Below are positions 1 to 7,300 of a stretch of DNA of 9,262 nucleotides, in pieces. Location of the stretch: contig JACMMK010000082.1 of NCBI GenBank assembly GCA_014379045.1, forward strand, positions 1 through 9,262, given 5' to 3'. The position numbers were made by a program, and so were the translations under genes. This DNA comes from Burkholderiales bacterium (GTDB lineage: Bacteria > Pseudomonadota > Gammaproteobacteria > Burkholderiales > CAIKXV01). The notes beneath the pieces are model-generated. The model did no database searches, was not told the DNA's origin, and was given only the letters and a program-made list of their open reading frames with translations. Positions within the stretch are counted from its first letter, which is position 1. The number at the start of each line of letters is the position of its first letter.

Positions 1-29
1 GCGTCCTGCGCGCCGCGCGCACGGACAAT

Positions 30-1073
30 GTGAGGCAGGCCGGTCCACTCAGTGTCCTGATCACCGGAGGCACCGGCTACATCGGCGCGCATGTCGCCGT
101 CGAACTCGCGCGCCACGGCCATGACGTCGTGTTGTACGACAACCTCTCGAACAGCAATGCAGACGCCGTGGACGCGATCAGACGGGTCGGCGCCGACTCG
201 GTCGTGCATCACCATGCCGACGTGCTCGACGGGGCTACGTTGGGTCGCGTGATGCGCATGCATCGCATCGACACCGTCGTTCACTGTGCGGGACTGAAGT
301 CGGTGAACGAATCGGTCAGCCATCCCGCGCTGTACTACCGCCAGAATGTGCAGGGCGCGCTCACGCTGGTGGATGCGATGAAGGACGCCGATGTCCAACG
401 CATCGTGTTCAGTTCATCGGCGACCGTTTACGGCCTCGCCACCAGCGTCCCGATCGCCGAAGACGCCTTGCTGAAGCCCGTCAATCCGTACGGACGCACC
501 AAGCAGATCATCGAACAGATCCTGCAGGACGTGTGCGATGCCGAGCCCGGATGGCAGGCGGTAGCGCTACGTTACTTCAACCCTGCGGGTGCACACCCGA
601 GCGGCCTGCTCGGCGAGGCGCCCACGGGGGTTCCGAACAACCTGTTCCCGGTCGCGGGCGAGGTCGCGAGCGGTGTGCGCAACTCGCTCAGCCTGTTCGG
701 TAACGATTACCCGACGCCGGATGGAAGCTGTGTGCGTGACTACGTCCACATCATGGACCTAGCACGCGCACACCGTCTGGCGCTCGAATCGAGGTCGGGT
801 GCGCCGGGATTCATGGCGGTCAATCTCGGCACCGGCGTCGGGTACTCGGTACTGGAAGTGATCGCTGCCTACCGAAGGGCGAGCGGGGCGCGTATCCCGG
901 TGGAGATCGCCCCACGCCGCCCGGGCGATATTGCGACGCTGTTTGCTGACCCGACGCGAGCGGAGCGTCTTTGGGGCTGGCGCGCACGGCATGGGTTGGA
1001 TGAAATGTGCCAGGACGCATGGCGCTGGATCGCGCGTGATGATGCGGCTGGGGAACATTCGCACGGAAGTTGA
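30..1073 (+). CDS. galE: UDP-glucose/UDP-hexose 4-epimerase GalE
   Basis: NAD-dependent cytoplasmic epimerase interconverting UDP-glucose and UDP-galactose, supplying sugar nucleotides for surface polysaccharides. It is an extended SDR protein of 347 aa (E. coli GalE has 338). Visible motifs: the Rossmann glycine motif GGTGYIG at residues 13-19, DNLSNS at 37-42 for NAD ribose binding, SSSATVYG at 128-135 with the catalytic Ser/Thr region, the catalytic YxxxK at Y154/K158, RYFNPAGAHPSG at 181-192, VRDYVHIMDLA at 235-245 and RPGD at 297-300. Similarity to E. coli GalE runs to the C-terminus. L304 stands where E. coli has Y299, so substrate range may be wider than Glc/Gal. The start is GTG at 30, but the frame stays open to the left edge and a start outside the window is possible. 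The TGA at 31-33 in another frame would give a 4-bp overlap with an upstream gene. Function is confident; exact start and substrate are not. Confidence 0.95.
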   Translation: MRQAGPLSVLITGGTGYIGAHVAVELARHGHDVVLYDNLSNSNADAVDAIRRVGADSVVHHHADVLDGATLGRVMRMHRIDTVVHCAGLKSVNESVSHPALYYRQNVQGALTLVDAMKDADVQRIVFSSSATVYGLATSVPIAEDALLKPVNPYGRTKQIIEQILQDVCDAEPGWQAVALRYFNPAGAHPSGLLGEAPTGVPNNLFPVAGEVASGVRNSLSLFGNDYPTPDGSCVRDYVHIMDLARAHRLALESRSGAPGFMAVNLGTGVGYSVLEVIAAYRRASGARIPVEIAPRRPGDIATLFADPTRAERLWGWRARHGLDEMCQDAWRWIARDDAAGEHSHGS

Positions 1074-1157
1074 TGTCGCAGCGGCAGGCGCCGACAGCGG
1101 TTTGGATCCTGCGCCATCACACGCTGCGCCGGGCGGGTTTCGGGCATAGCGGTTGCG

Positions 1158-1173
1158 GAAGCATCGGTGCTTC
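1158..1173 (+). other. Stem-loop downstream of galE
   Basis: A perfect 6-bp inverted repeat, GAAGCA and TGCTTC, encloses a TCGG tetraloop, 85 bases after the galE stop. A short GTT/AAC pairing outside a bulge could extend it. No T-run follows, so an intrinsic terminator is not supported. It may be an mRNA-stability hairpin, or chance. The rest of the 149-bp gap (1074-1222) shows no gene. Confidence 0.25.
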
Positions 1174-1222
1174 AACAGATGTGATGCCGCGTCCTCAACC
1201 ATCCAGCATAGGACATCCAATC

Positions 1223-1648
1223 ATGCGCCCCACCACACTCGCTTTGTTCACCGCCGCCTGTTTCGCGACGGGCGTTGTGAGCCCCGCCGTCGCTCAACCT
1301 GCCACCGACGGTACCCGCAGCCCTGCCGCCGTGGTCGACCCTGCCAATCCCAGCCAGATTCCTGCTTCCCCGACGGGCGCGACCACGCGTTCGACGACAC
1401 CATCCTTTACCACTGCCCAGGTCGGGACCGACTCGGCCATGCGAAGTGGCGCGATGAACGACCGGGTGCGCGAGCCCGGCATGAGCCATTGGTTTTCGAT
1501 GCCGTTCCCGCTGGTGCTCTGGCTCCTGCTTGCACCGCTGGTGTTTGCTATTGCCACCAAAGGCTCTGCACCAGTCGGCTCGATGCGCAATGACGGCCGC
1601 CCCGACCTGCGCCCCGGCACCACCACTGGATCCATCCCGGTCCGGTAA
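1223..1648 (+). CDS. Small exported single-pass membrane protein, unknown function
   Basis: A 141-aa protein I do not recognise. The N-terminus looks like a Sec signal peptide: short basic n-region, hydrophobic stretch at residues 5-20, and an AVA/Q cleavage site after A24. Residues 25-80 are rich in Pro, Thr, Ser and Ala and look disordered. A second hydrophobic segment at about 93-112, rich in Leu, Val, Pro and Ala, should span the membrane. The 29-residue tail contains Lys and Arg, consistent with a cytoplasmic C-terminus, which would place the disordered part in the periplasm. ATG at 1223 is chosen because AGGA at 1210-1213 sits 9 bases upstream and because the signal peptide begins exactly there; the frame is open further upstream to 1070 but without signal-like sequence. 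The hemerythrin gene follows after 39 bp, so the two may share a transcript. No domain supports a specific function. Confidence 0.7.
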   Translation: MRPTTLALFTAACFATGVVSPAVAQPATDGTRSPAAVVDPANPSQIPASPTGATTRSTTPSFTTAQVGTDSAMRSGAMNDRVREPGMSHWFSMPFPLVLWLLLAPLVFAIATKGSAPVGSMRNDGRPDLRPGTTTGSIPVR

Positions 1649-1687
1649 GCGGCCCGCCGAACGCTGCACTCTCAAGGAACGATCGCC

Positions 1688-2254
1688 ATGGCCCCTAGCG
1701 CACTCAGCGAAGCAATGACCGATCCGTTCGAGTCACTCGAACAGGATCACCAGGATGTCGATGAACTGTTCGACCAGTTCGCACAGATGGAGGACGACGA
1801 GGAAGGTGAGGTCGACGCGGCCAAGATCGAGATCGTCGAGATGATCTGTCAGAAGCTCAATCTCCACGCGCAACTCGAAGAAGAGATCGTCTACCCGGAA
1901 CTGCAGGCGGTGATCGACCAGCCGGAACTGATTGACGAGGCGGAGGCGGAACATGCCGCGGCCAAGGAACTGATCGCGCAACTCGAGACGATGGATCCGA
2001 GCGATCCTGAGTTCGATTCAACCGTGGAACTTCTTGCGCAATCGATTCGCGCGCACGTGGCCAAGGAAGAGTCGGAAATCTTCCCGATGGGGCGTGAGTC
2101 GAGCATGGATTTCTCGCGCGTTTCGGCCTCACTCGACGCGCGGCGAATTGAGCTCGATCCAGAGATGGACGACTCCGACGACGATGACGAGGAGGAATCC
2201 TCGTCTCGGTCAGGGCGCGCGCCGAGCGGTGCGATGGGTCGACTGGCCGGTTGA
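1688..2254 (+). CDS. Hemerythrin-like HHE-domain di-iron protein
   Basis: A 188-aa cytoplasmic protein with the hemerythrin/HHE cation-binding four-helix bundle. Likely metal ligands are H21 (DHQDVDELF), H60 and E64 (HxxxE in LHAQLEEE), H89 (EHAAAKEL), and H123 and E127 (HxxxE in AHVAKEE). Canonical hemerythrin has a second histidine four residues after the third-helix one; here that position is K93, as in many bacterial HHE proteins. The family binds a non-heme di-iron centre and is linked to oxygen, NO or redox sensing and iron-centre repair; which applies here cannot be read from the sequence. After the bundle (to about residue 140) comes an acidic run at 161-170 and a Ser/Gly/Arg tail. 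Start ATG 1688 has AAGGA at 1674-1678, 9 bases upstream; ATG 1715 (M10) is an alternative. It lies 39 bp after the membrane-protein gene and ends before a strong terminator. Confidence 0.9.
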   Translation: MAPSALSEAMTDPFESLEQDHQDVDELFDQFAQMEDDEEGEVDAAKIEIVEMICQKLNLHAQLEEEIVYPELQAVIDQPELIDEAEAEHAAAKELIAQLETMDPSDPEFDSTVELLAQSIRAHVAKEESEIFPMGRESSMDFSRVSASLDARRIELDPEMDDSDDDDEEESSSRSGRAPSGAMGRLAG

Positions 2255-2291
2255 CGAACCCTCGGCAACTTCTGGTGCAGCATAAATTCGA

Positions 2292-2319
2292 AAAGATCGC
2301 GCCCACCGGTGCGATCTTT
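2292..2319. terminator. Bidirectional intrinsic terminator
   Basis: Perfect 9-bp arms AAAGATCGC (2292-2300) and GCGATCTTT (2311-2319) can extend inward by one G-U and two C-G pairs, leaving a 4-base loop (2304-2307). The A-rich 5' arm and the T-rich 3' side (TTTCTTT, 2317-2323) give a U-tract in either direction. It sits between the convergent hemerythrin gene (stop at 2254) and kinase-like gene (stop at 2356), exactly where a shared terminator is expected. Confidence 0.85.
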
Positions 2320-2355
2320 CTTTGAACCTGCGCGGCGAGCGAACCCCGAGCCGCT

Positions 2356-3564
2356 CTAGATAGTCTCCAGCAGACGTCGGATGCGACGCGCCAACTGCGC
2401 GGGTTGGATGGGTTTGCTGAGCATGAGATCGAAACCCGCGTTGGTTATGTCGAGCAGTTTGTAGCCGTCTGCATGTGCGCTCAACGCCACCGCAGGCGCA
2501 CGGGGAACGCCCACCCGCTGCTCCATCGAGCGAAGTTGCTTGATCAGGGCGATGCCGTCCATATCGGGCATCGAAAGATCGGACAGGATCAGCCGCCGAC
2601 CGGGACAATGTGTCCATCGAGAGAAGCGTTCAAGCGCATCCGCCCCGCTCGAGCATGATATGACCAGAGCGCCTTCCTTGCGCAGCACGGCCTCGGTCAC
2701 TTCGCGCATATCGACGCGATCGTCCACCAGAAAAACGGAGACGTCACGCAGCGATGCATCGGTCGGGGAGCCGCTGGAAACCGAGGGTACGGGCTGCTCG
2801 GTCGCCGCCGGTGCATCGGTTGGTAACCGCGCTGGCACAAGCTCGTGGCGCCCCGGGAGCCGGAGCGAGACCCAACGGGCACTCGAGTTGGCGCCGGCGG
2901 GGAACGCGCCGATCGTCCCCCCGAGAAGATTTGCGAACGTCGCTGCCAGCGTAAGTGTCAGTCCCGATCCTACGGGATGAATATCGGGATCCTCGTCGAT
3001 CCGACTTTGCGAGCTCCGCGGATGCGGCAGGGTGTGCAGTTCCGCAGGCATTGTGCTGCCTTCGAGTACCACCGTGATCCAACCGGTCTCTTCCACCACT
3101 CGAACGTTCAGGGTCTGCGCCGCAGCCACGGTGGTGAGGCAATAGGCGATCAGGGCGGCCAGCGTCGCCTCTGCCAGGTCGCCATCCACCTGCCAGATCG
3201 CGCCCGGCGCCACTTCGGAGAACGTGATCGCGTTTCGGGCGAGTTTGCGCAGCGCATAGCGCGCTCCAAGCTTTTCGAGAACCTCGGCGACGGGCACGGA
3301 TCCCCCCAAGTTCGCTTCCGGCCCATGGACCACCTTCGCCCCGTCCAGCAACCGCTCGACCAGATCGCATTGCGTGCCGACGGCTGCCTCCAGACCCGTA
3401 ATCGATCGCTCCTTGACCCCCTCGGAGGCTCGGGGATAGCGGAGCAGATGTAACCAGCCCACCATGGCATTCAATGCCGAACGCATGTCATGGCTGGCGA
3501 GAGCGATCAGCTCGTCCTGCCCACGCAAACTGAGTTCCAGTCGCTCGATTTCCGACAGGCTCAT
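2356..3564 (-). CDS. Degenerate histidine kinase fused to a receiver domain (likely pseudokinase)
   Basis: A 402-aa soluble protein, numbered from ATG 3564. Residues 15-80 form a HisKA-like dimerisation/phosphotransfer domain with H-box ASHDMRSALN, phospho-acceptor H25. Residues about 95-237 align with a HATPase fold but are degenerate: the N box lacks its Asn (LAALIAYCLTTV), the G1 DxGxG motif is replaced by LEGSTM at 167-172, and only a G2-like GSGLTL at 199-204 remains. A Pro/Ser/Ala linker (about 237-272) leads to a complete receiver (274-402): acidic pair D281/D282, phospho-acceptor D329 (LSDLSMPDMDG), S362 and K384. There is no sensor domain or TM segment. Inference: it relays or removes phosphate for another kinase rather than autophosphorylating, as the histidine phosphotransferase ChpT does with a degenerate ATPase domain. 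The start is ATG 3564, with a weak GTGAG about 6 bases upstream; an in-frame TTG at 3579 is the alternative. It may be co-transcribed with the small membrane protein 90 bp upstream. Confidence 0.85.
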   Translation of the reverse strand: MSLSEIERLELSLRGQDELIALASHDMRSALNAMVGWLHLLRYPRASEGVKERSITGLEAAVGTQCDLVERLLDGAKVVHGPEANLGGSVPVAEVLEKLGARYALRKLARNAITFSEVAPGAIWQVDGDLAEATLAALIAYCLTTVAAAQTLNVRVVEETGWITVVLEGSTMPAELHTLPHPRSSQSRIDEDPDIHPVGSGLTLTLAATFANLLGGTIGAFPAGANSSARWVSLRLPGRHELVPARLPTDAPAATEQPVPSVSSGSPTDASLRDVSVFLVDDRVDMREVTEAVLRKEGALVISCSSGADALERFSRWTHCPGRRLILSDLSMPDMDGIALIKQLRSMEQRVGVPRAPAVALSAHADGYKLLDITNAGFDLMLSKPIQPAQLARRIRRLLETI

Positions 3565-3654
3565 CGGTAACTCACGCAAACGCGCATTGGTTTCATGGTC
3601 CGATCTCGGGATGCCGTTCGGAAGCGTCGGGCACGACCGAAGCGCGGGTAGCGA

Positions 3655-3954
3655 TCAGGCTCGCGCCTCTGGCCCGGACCCATTCTGACCGATGACAGCG
3701 GGAAGATTGGCCCCGACGCCGAACGGGGCCTCGGTTGGCGCACGCCCCCCACCCGCAGGGGCGTGTGGCTGAGGATGCCCCGACCCCTGTGCCGCGGGGT
3801 GAGATGTATCCAGCGGCGTTCCGCCCTCATCTTCCCAGCGCGCGAGGTCCAATCTGTCTTGAAGCGCCTTTCGGGCACGCACCTGCCCATCTGCATGCCG
3901 CAGGAGAAAAACTCCCCCAATCCCAATGGCGATCCCCGCAAACAATCCGTTCAT
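3655..3954 (-). CDS. Small membrane-anchored protein, unknown function
   Basis: A 99-aa protein without a recognised domain. Residues 3-18 are a short glycine-rich hydrophobic segment (GLFAGIAIGIGGVFLL), likely an N-terminal membrane anchor. A charged, probably helical stretch follows (HADGQVRARKALQDRLDLAR, 20-39), then a Gly/Pro/Ala-rich low-complexity tail. ATG at 3954 has GAGGG about 4 bases upstream, a good ribosome site. The gene precedes the degenerate kinase-receiver gene on the same strand by 90 bp with no visible terminator, so co-transcription is likely. A competing - strand frame (3561-3941) covers the same DNA but is arginine-rich and has no anchor, so I prefer this one. The overall plan, a glycine-rich anchor followed by a basic helix, resembles many small proteobacterial envelope proteins; this is a loose analogy, not an assignment. 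Confidence 0.6.
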   Translation of the reverse strand: MNGLFAGIAIGIGGVFLLRHADGQVRARKALQDRLDLARWEDEGGTPLDTSHPAAQGSGHPQPHAPAGGGRAPTEAPFGVGANLPAVIGQNGSGPEARA

Positions 3955-4052
3955 GTTGCCCTCGGCATTCGATCAATGATCCCTACCACCAGCAGTATTC
4001 ATGCCCCGGTCTGGAAACGTTCGCTGGGCGCGGATGTTGCAAGGGGTAAAAC

Positions 4053-4268
4053 ATGAACCCGACCCTTTCCGCCACCAGCCATTCCGTCGCCTTATCGGCC
4101 GGCTGGCGACTAGCTGATCGTTGGAGCCAGCCTGGTCCGGTCGATACCGATGATGACGGACCCGTCGCGCCTAATGCGCCGACCCCTCAGAAGCCGGTGG
4201 AGGAGCCTGAGGAAGACGCGCCGGTAACGGAGCCGGAGGCGCCTGCGGCGCCGGTGCGGGCAAGCTGA
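4053..4268 (+). CDS. 71-aa acidic proline-rich small protein, unknown function
   Basis: A 71-aa protein with no known domain. Residues 1-25 are mildly amphipathic with one Trp-Arg-Leu-Ala-Asp patch; there is no signal peptide or TM segment. From residue 28 on it is rich in Pro, Glu, Asp and Ala (for example TPQKPVEEPEEDAPVTEPEA), probably disordered and strongly acidic. The start is supported by AAGGGG at 4041-4046, 6 bases before ATG 4053. It is divergent from the small membrane protein (98-bp gap) and convergent with the large hybrid kinase (49-bp gap). The repeated P-E pattern recalls proline-rich spacers such as that of TonB, but the membrane anchor is missing. The clear ribosome site and the position between genes argue that it is real. 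Confidence 0.5.
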   Translation: MNPTLSATSHSVALSAGWRLADRWSQPGPVDTDDDGPVAPNAPTPQKPVEEPEEDAPVTEPEAPAAPVRAS

Positions 4269-4317
4269 ACCCTCGGGGCGCGCCGTTCCCGATGAGGTAG
4301 CGTTCCCGGCGCTGCAA

Positions 4318-7300
4318 TCAAGCCCCGGCGAGCAGCTCGAGGATCGTCGCGGGGTCTACAGGCTTCACCAGATGTCCGTCGAACCCGGCTTCCTGCGTGC
4401 GGCGGCGATCGCTGTCCTGACCCCACCCGGTCACCGCAACGATCATCGGCTGGGTCGCTGGGGTGCGTTTTCGGAGCGCGTGGCACACCTGGTACCCGTC
4501 CAGTCCGGGTAACCCGAGGTCGAGCAACACGACATCGGGTTCGACCTTCGCTGCGACTTCGAGCGCCTTCAGGCCATCGTGGGCCGCGTGCGCTTCGTGT
4601 CCTTCGAGATCAAGGAGAATCGCGAGCGTCTCGGCCGCTTCGACATTGTCGTCGACGATCAATACACGCTTCGCGGCTTTCCGCCTGGGCGGCTTTAAAA
4701 CCGTACGCACGCCGGCAAGCGACGCGTCGCCGGGCGCAGCTTCCCCATGCACGCGCGTGAGACGAACCGTGAAAACACTGCCTCGACCTTCTCCGTCGCT
4801 CTGTGCCGAAACCGTACCGCCGTGCATCTCGACCAGGCGCCGGACCAACGTCAACCCGATGCCGAGCCCGCCTTTCGAGAAATCGTCGGCGGTGCCAATC
4901 TGCGCGAACAGGTCGAAGATTCGTCCCAGCATCGCAGGTGGAATGCCGACGCCGTTGTCGGCGACCCGGATCGTCACCGAGGTGTCGTCGAGGTCGACAT
5001 TCACTTCGATGGCTCCGCCGGGGGGCGTGTAGCGAGCCGCGTTATTGAGCAGATTGCTGAAAACCTGCGTGAGACGCACGGCGTCGCCTTGTACCCAGAT
5101 CCGCTGGGGCGGCAGGCGAACGGTCAGTGAATGACGCGCCGCGTCGAAGTGCGCGCGGGTCGTGTCTTCGGCGCCGCGAAGGATTTCTGAAAGGTCGACT
5201 TCGGCGATGCGCAATTCGAGCTTGTTCTCCGTGATGCGTCTGACGTCGAGCAGATCGTCGATCAGGCGCACGACGTGCGCGAGCTGGCGGCCCATCATCG
5301 ACACCACCGCAGGGGTCGCGTGGGGGTCAGGCAAGGAACGCTCGAGCAAGGCCAGGCCGTTGGCGATCGGCGCGAGCGGATTGCGCAGTTCATGCGCGAG
5401 GATGGCAAGGAACTCATCCTTGCGGCGGTCGGCTTCGCGTAGGGCGTCGACGATGCGCAGACGCTCGATCAGGTCGGCCGCTTGCCTGGCGCACAGGTCC
5501 AACATCTGCAGCGAACGCGCCGAAGGTTCGTGCGGCGTTGGGTAGTAGGTGGACAACATCCCCAGCAGCATGCCGTCGCGCCCGAGCAATGGCGTCGCCT
5601 GGGCTGCGCGATAGTCGAGCGCATCGAGTCGTTCGCGTACGGCCGCAGTACGTGGATCGGCATAGGTGTCGGCGATGACGACGCGTTCAGTCGACATCGC
5701 GCGACTGCACGCGCTGACGCCGTCGCGCTGAACAGAACCGTACTGCAGGCCGAACTGTTCCGGCATCCCTGCGTGCGCGACCAGTTCGAGTCGGTCGGCG
5801 GCCGCGTCGTAGATCTGCACGCAGCCCTTGTTGGTCGCCATCAGCAGCAGGGCCGCGGCGAGCACTTCGTGCAGCGCCTCGGGGATCGACGTCGCCGATA
5901 CCAGCCGCTGGGTCAACTCGTGCAGTCGCGCGAGCCCCGCAACCTCGGCGGCCAGTTCATCCTTCTTGACGTCGAGAGCAAGTTCGACCTGCTTCCGCCG
6001 GTCGATGTCCTGCACGATCGCGAACGAGCGCACCGGCTTTCCCGCGCTGTCCCGGATCGCGTTTACCGTGACCTGCACCCACCGCGTCGCGCCGTCGCCG
6101 CGCATCAGACGCTTCTCCGTCTGATGCGTGGGCAGCGCGCCGTCGGTCAACTGTCGATACTGCGCCCGGTAGGTCTCCCGCTCGTCGATCTGCATGAAGT
6201 CGGAAAAGGGGCGCATGGCCATTTCGGCTACATCGCACCCCAGCATGTCGCCCAGTGCGCGATTGACCCGCAACAACCGGCCTTCATCGATGTCGAGTTC
6301 GGCCATTCCCGCACTCGATGCTTCGAACATCGCCGTGAACCGCGATTCGCTGATGCGCCGCGTCTCTTCCGCGTGCACACGGTCGCTGATATCTACCGTG
6401 CAACCGACCATCCGGAGCGAGGCGCCCTGGCCGTCGCGCACGAGGATCGCCCGATCCTCCACGTGCAGCCAGCGCCCGTCCTGATGCCTGACCCGGTAGT
6501 GGGTAAGGATCAGGCATTCGCCCGCCGCGGTCGCGGCGTCGATCTGTGCGCGGTGGGCTGCATAGTCCTCCGGATGGATCTGCTCGAACCACCACTGTGC
6601 GGTACGCGGCACCGCCTCCGGTGCATAGCCCAGCACCGCCTTCAGACCGCGCGTTCTCTCGGCATGCCCGGTACGGAAATCGTAGTCGTAGATGATGCCG
6701 TTGACTGCGTCGACCGCGAGCTCGAAGCGCTGCACGTTGAGCGCGAGCTCGCGTTCGACGCGGCGTCGCTCCGAAACGTCGTGGAACACGAGCACGGCGC
6801 CGCGGATGCGCCCTTGATCGTCGCGGATCGGTGCCGCGCTGTCGTCGATCGGATGTTCGACGCCGTCGCGATCGGTGAGCACAGTATGGTTGGCCAGGCC
6901 GACGATCCGGCCGTGTTCGAACACCTTCTGCACCGGATTGTCGACGACCTCCCCGGTGTCTTCGTTCGAGATACGGAAGACGTGTTCGAGCCGCTGACCG
7001 CGCGCGTGCGCAGGGGTCCATCCCGTCAGCGTCCGGGCGATCTCGTTCATCGCGGTGATGCGCCTGTCGTTATCGGTGGTGATCACCGCGTCGCCGATGC
7101 TGGCAAGCGTCACCCGGAGCAATTCGGCTTGGTCGCGGACCTCGCCTTCGGCTGCCTCCGCGCGCGCGCGACCCCGATGCATCAGGTGACCGAGCACGAT
7201 CATCACGCTCGCGGACACGAGGTACGCGAGCATTCCGAACACCAGCGGCAGGCTGAAGACGCCAAGCCTGCCGCGAGGCTCGAAGAAAACAACGACGCAG

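Noticed and set aside
1..33. End of a possible upstream gene (frame 1, TGA at 31-33) overlapping the galE GTG by 4 bp
   Set aside because: Only ten codons are visible and they carry no recognisable feature. The overlap is suggestive but not enough to annotate a gene.
3561..3941. A 126-aa - strand frame ending in an ATGA overlap with the kinase-like gene
   Set aside because: The protein is Arg-rich with no hydrophobic or domain pattern. The overlapping frame at 3655-3954 has a membrane anchor and a better ribosome site.
4013..4039. GGAAACGT-N15-GTTG, similar in spacing to the ECF-like element at 7646-7674
   Set aside because: A start site just downstream would fall on or past the Shine-Dalgarno at 4041-4046 of the 71-aa gene and remove it, so it is unlikely to drive that gene.
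4284..4308. Direct repeat CGTTCCCG at 4284-4291 and 4301-4308 between convergent genes
   Set aside because: Only two 8-base copies, with no hairpin or T-run and no neighbouring regulator site. Chance in GC-rich DNA is adequate.
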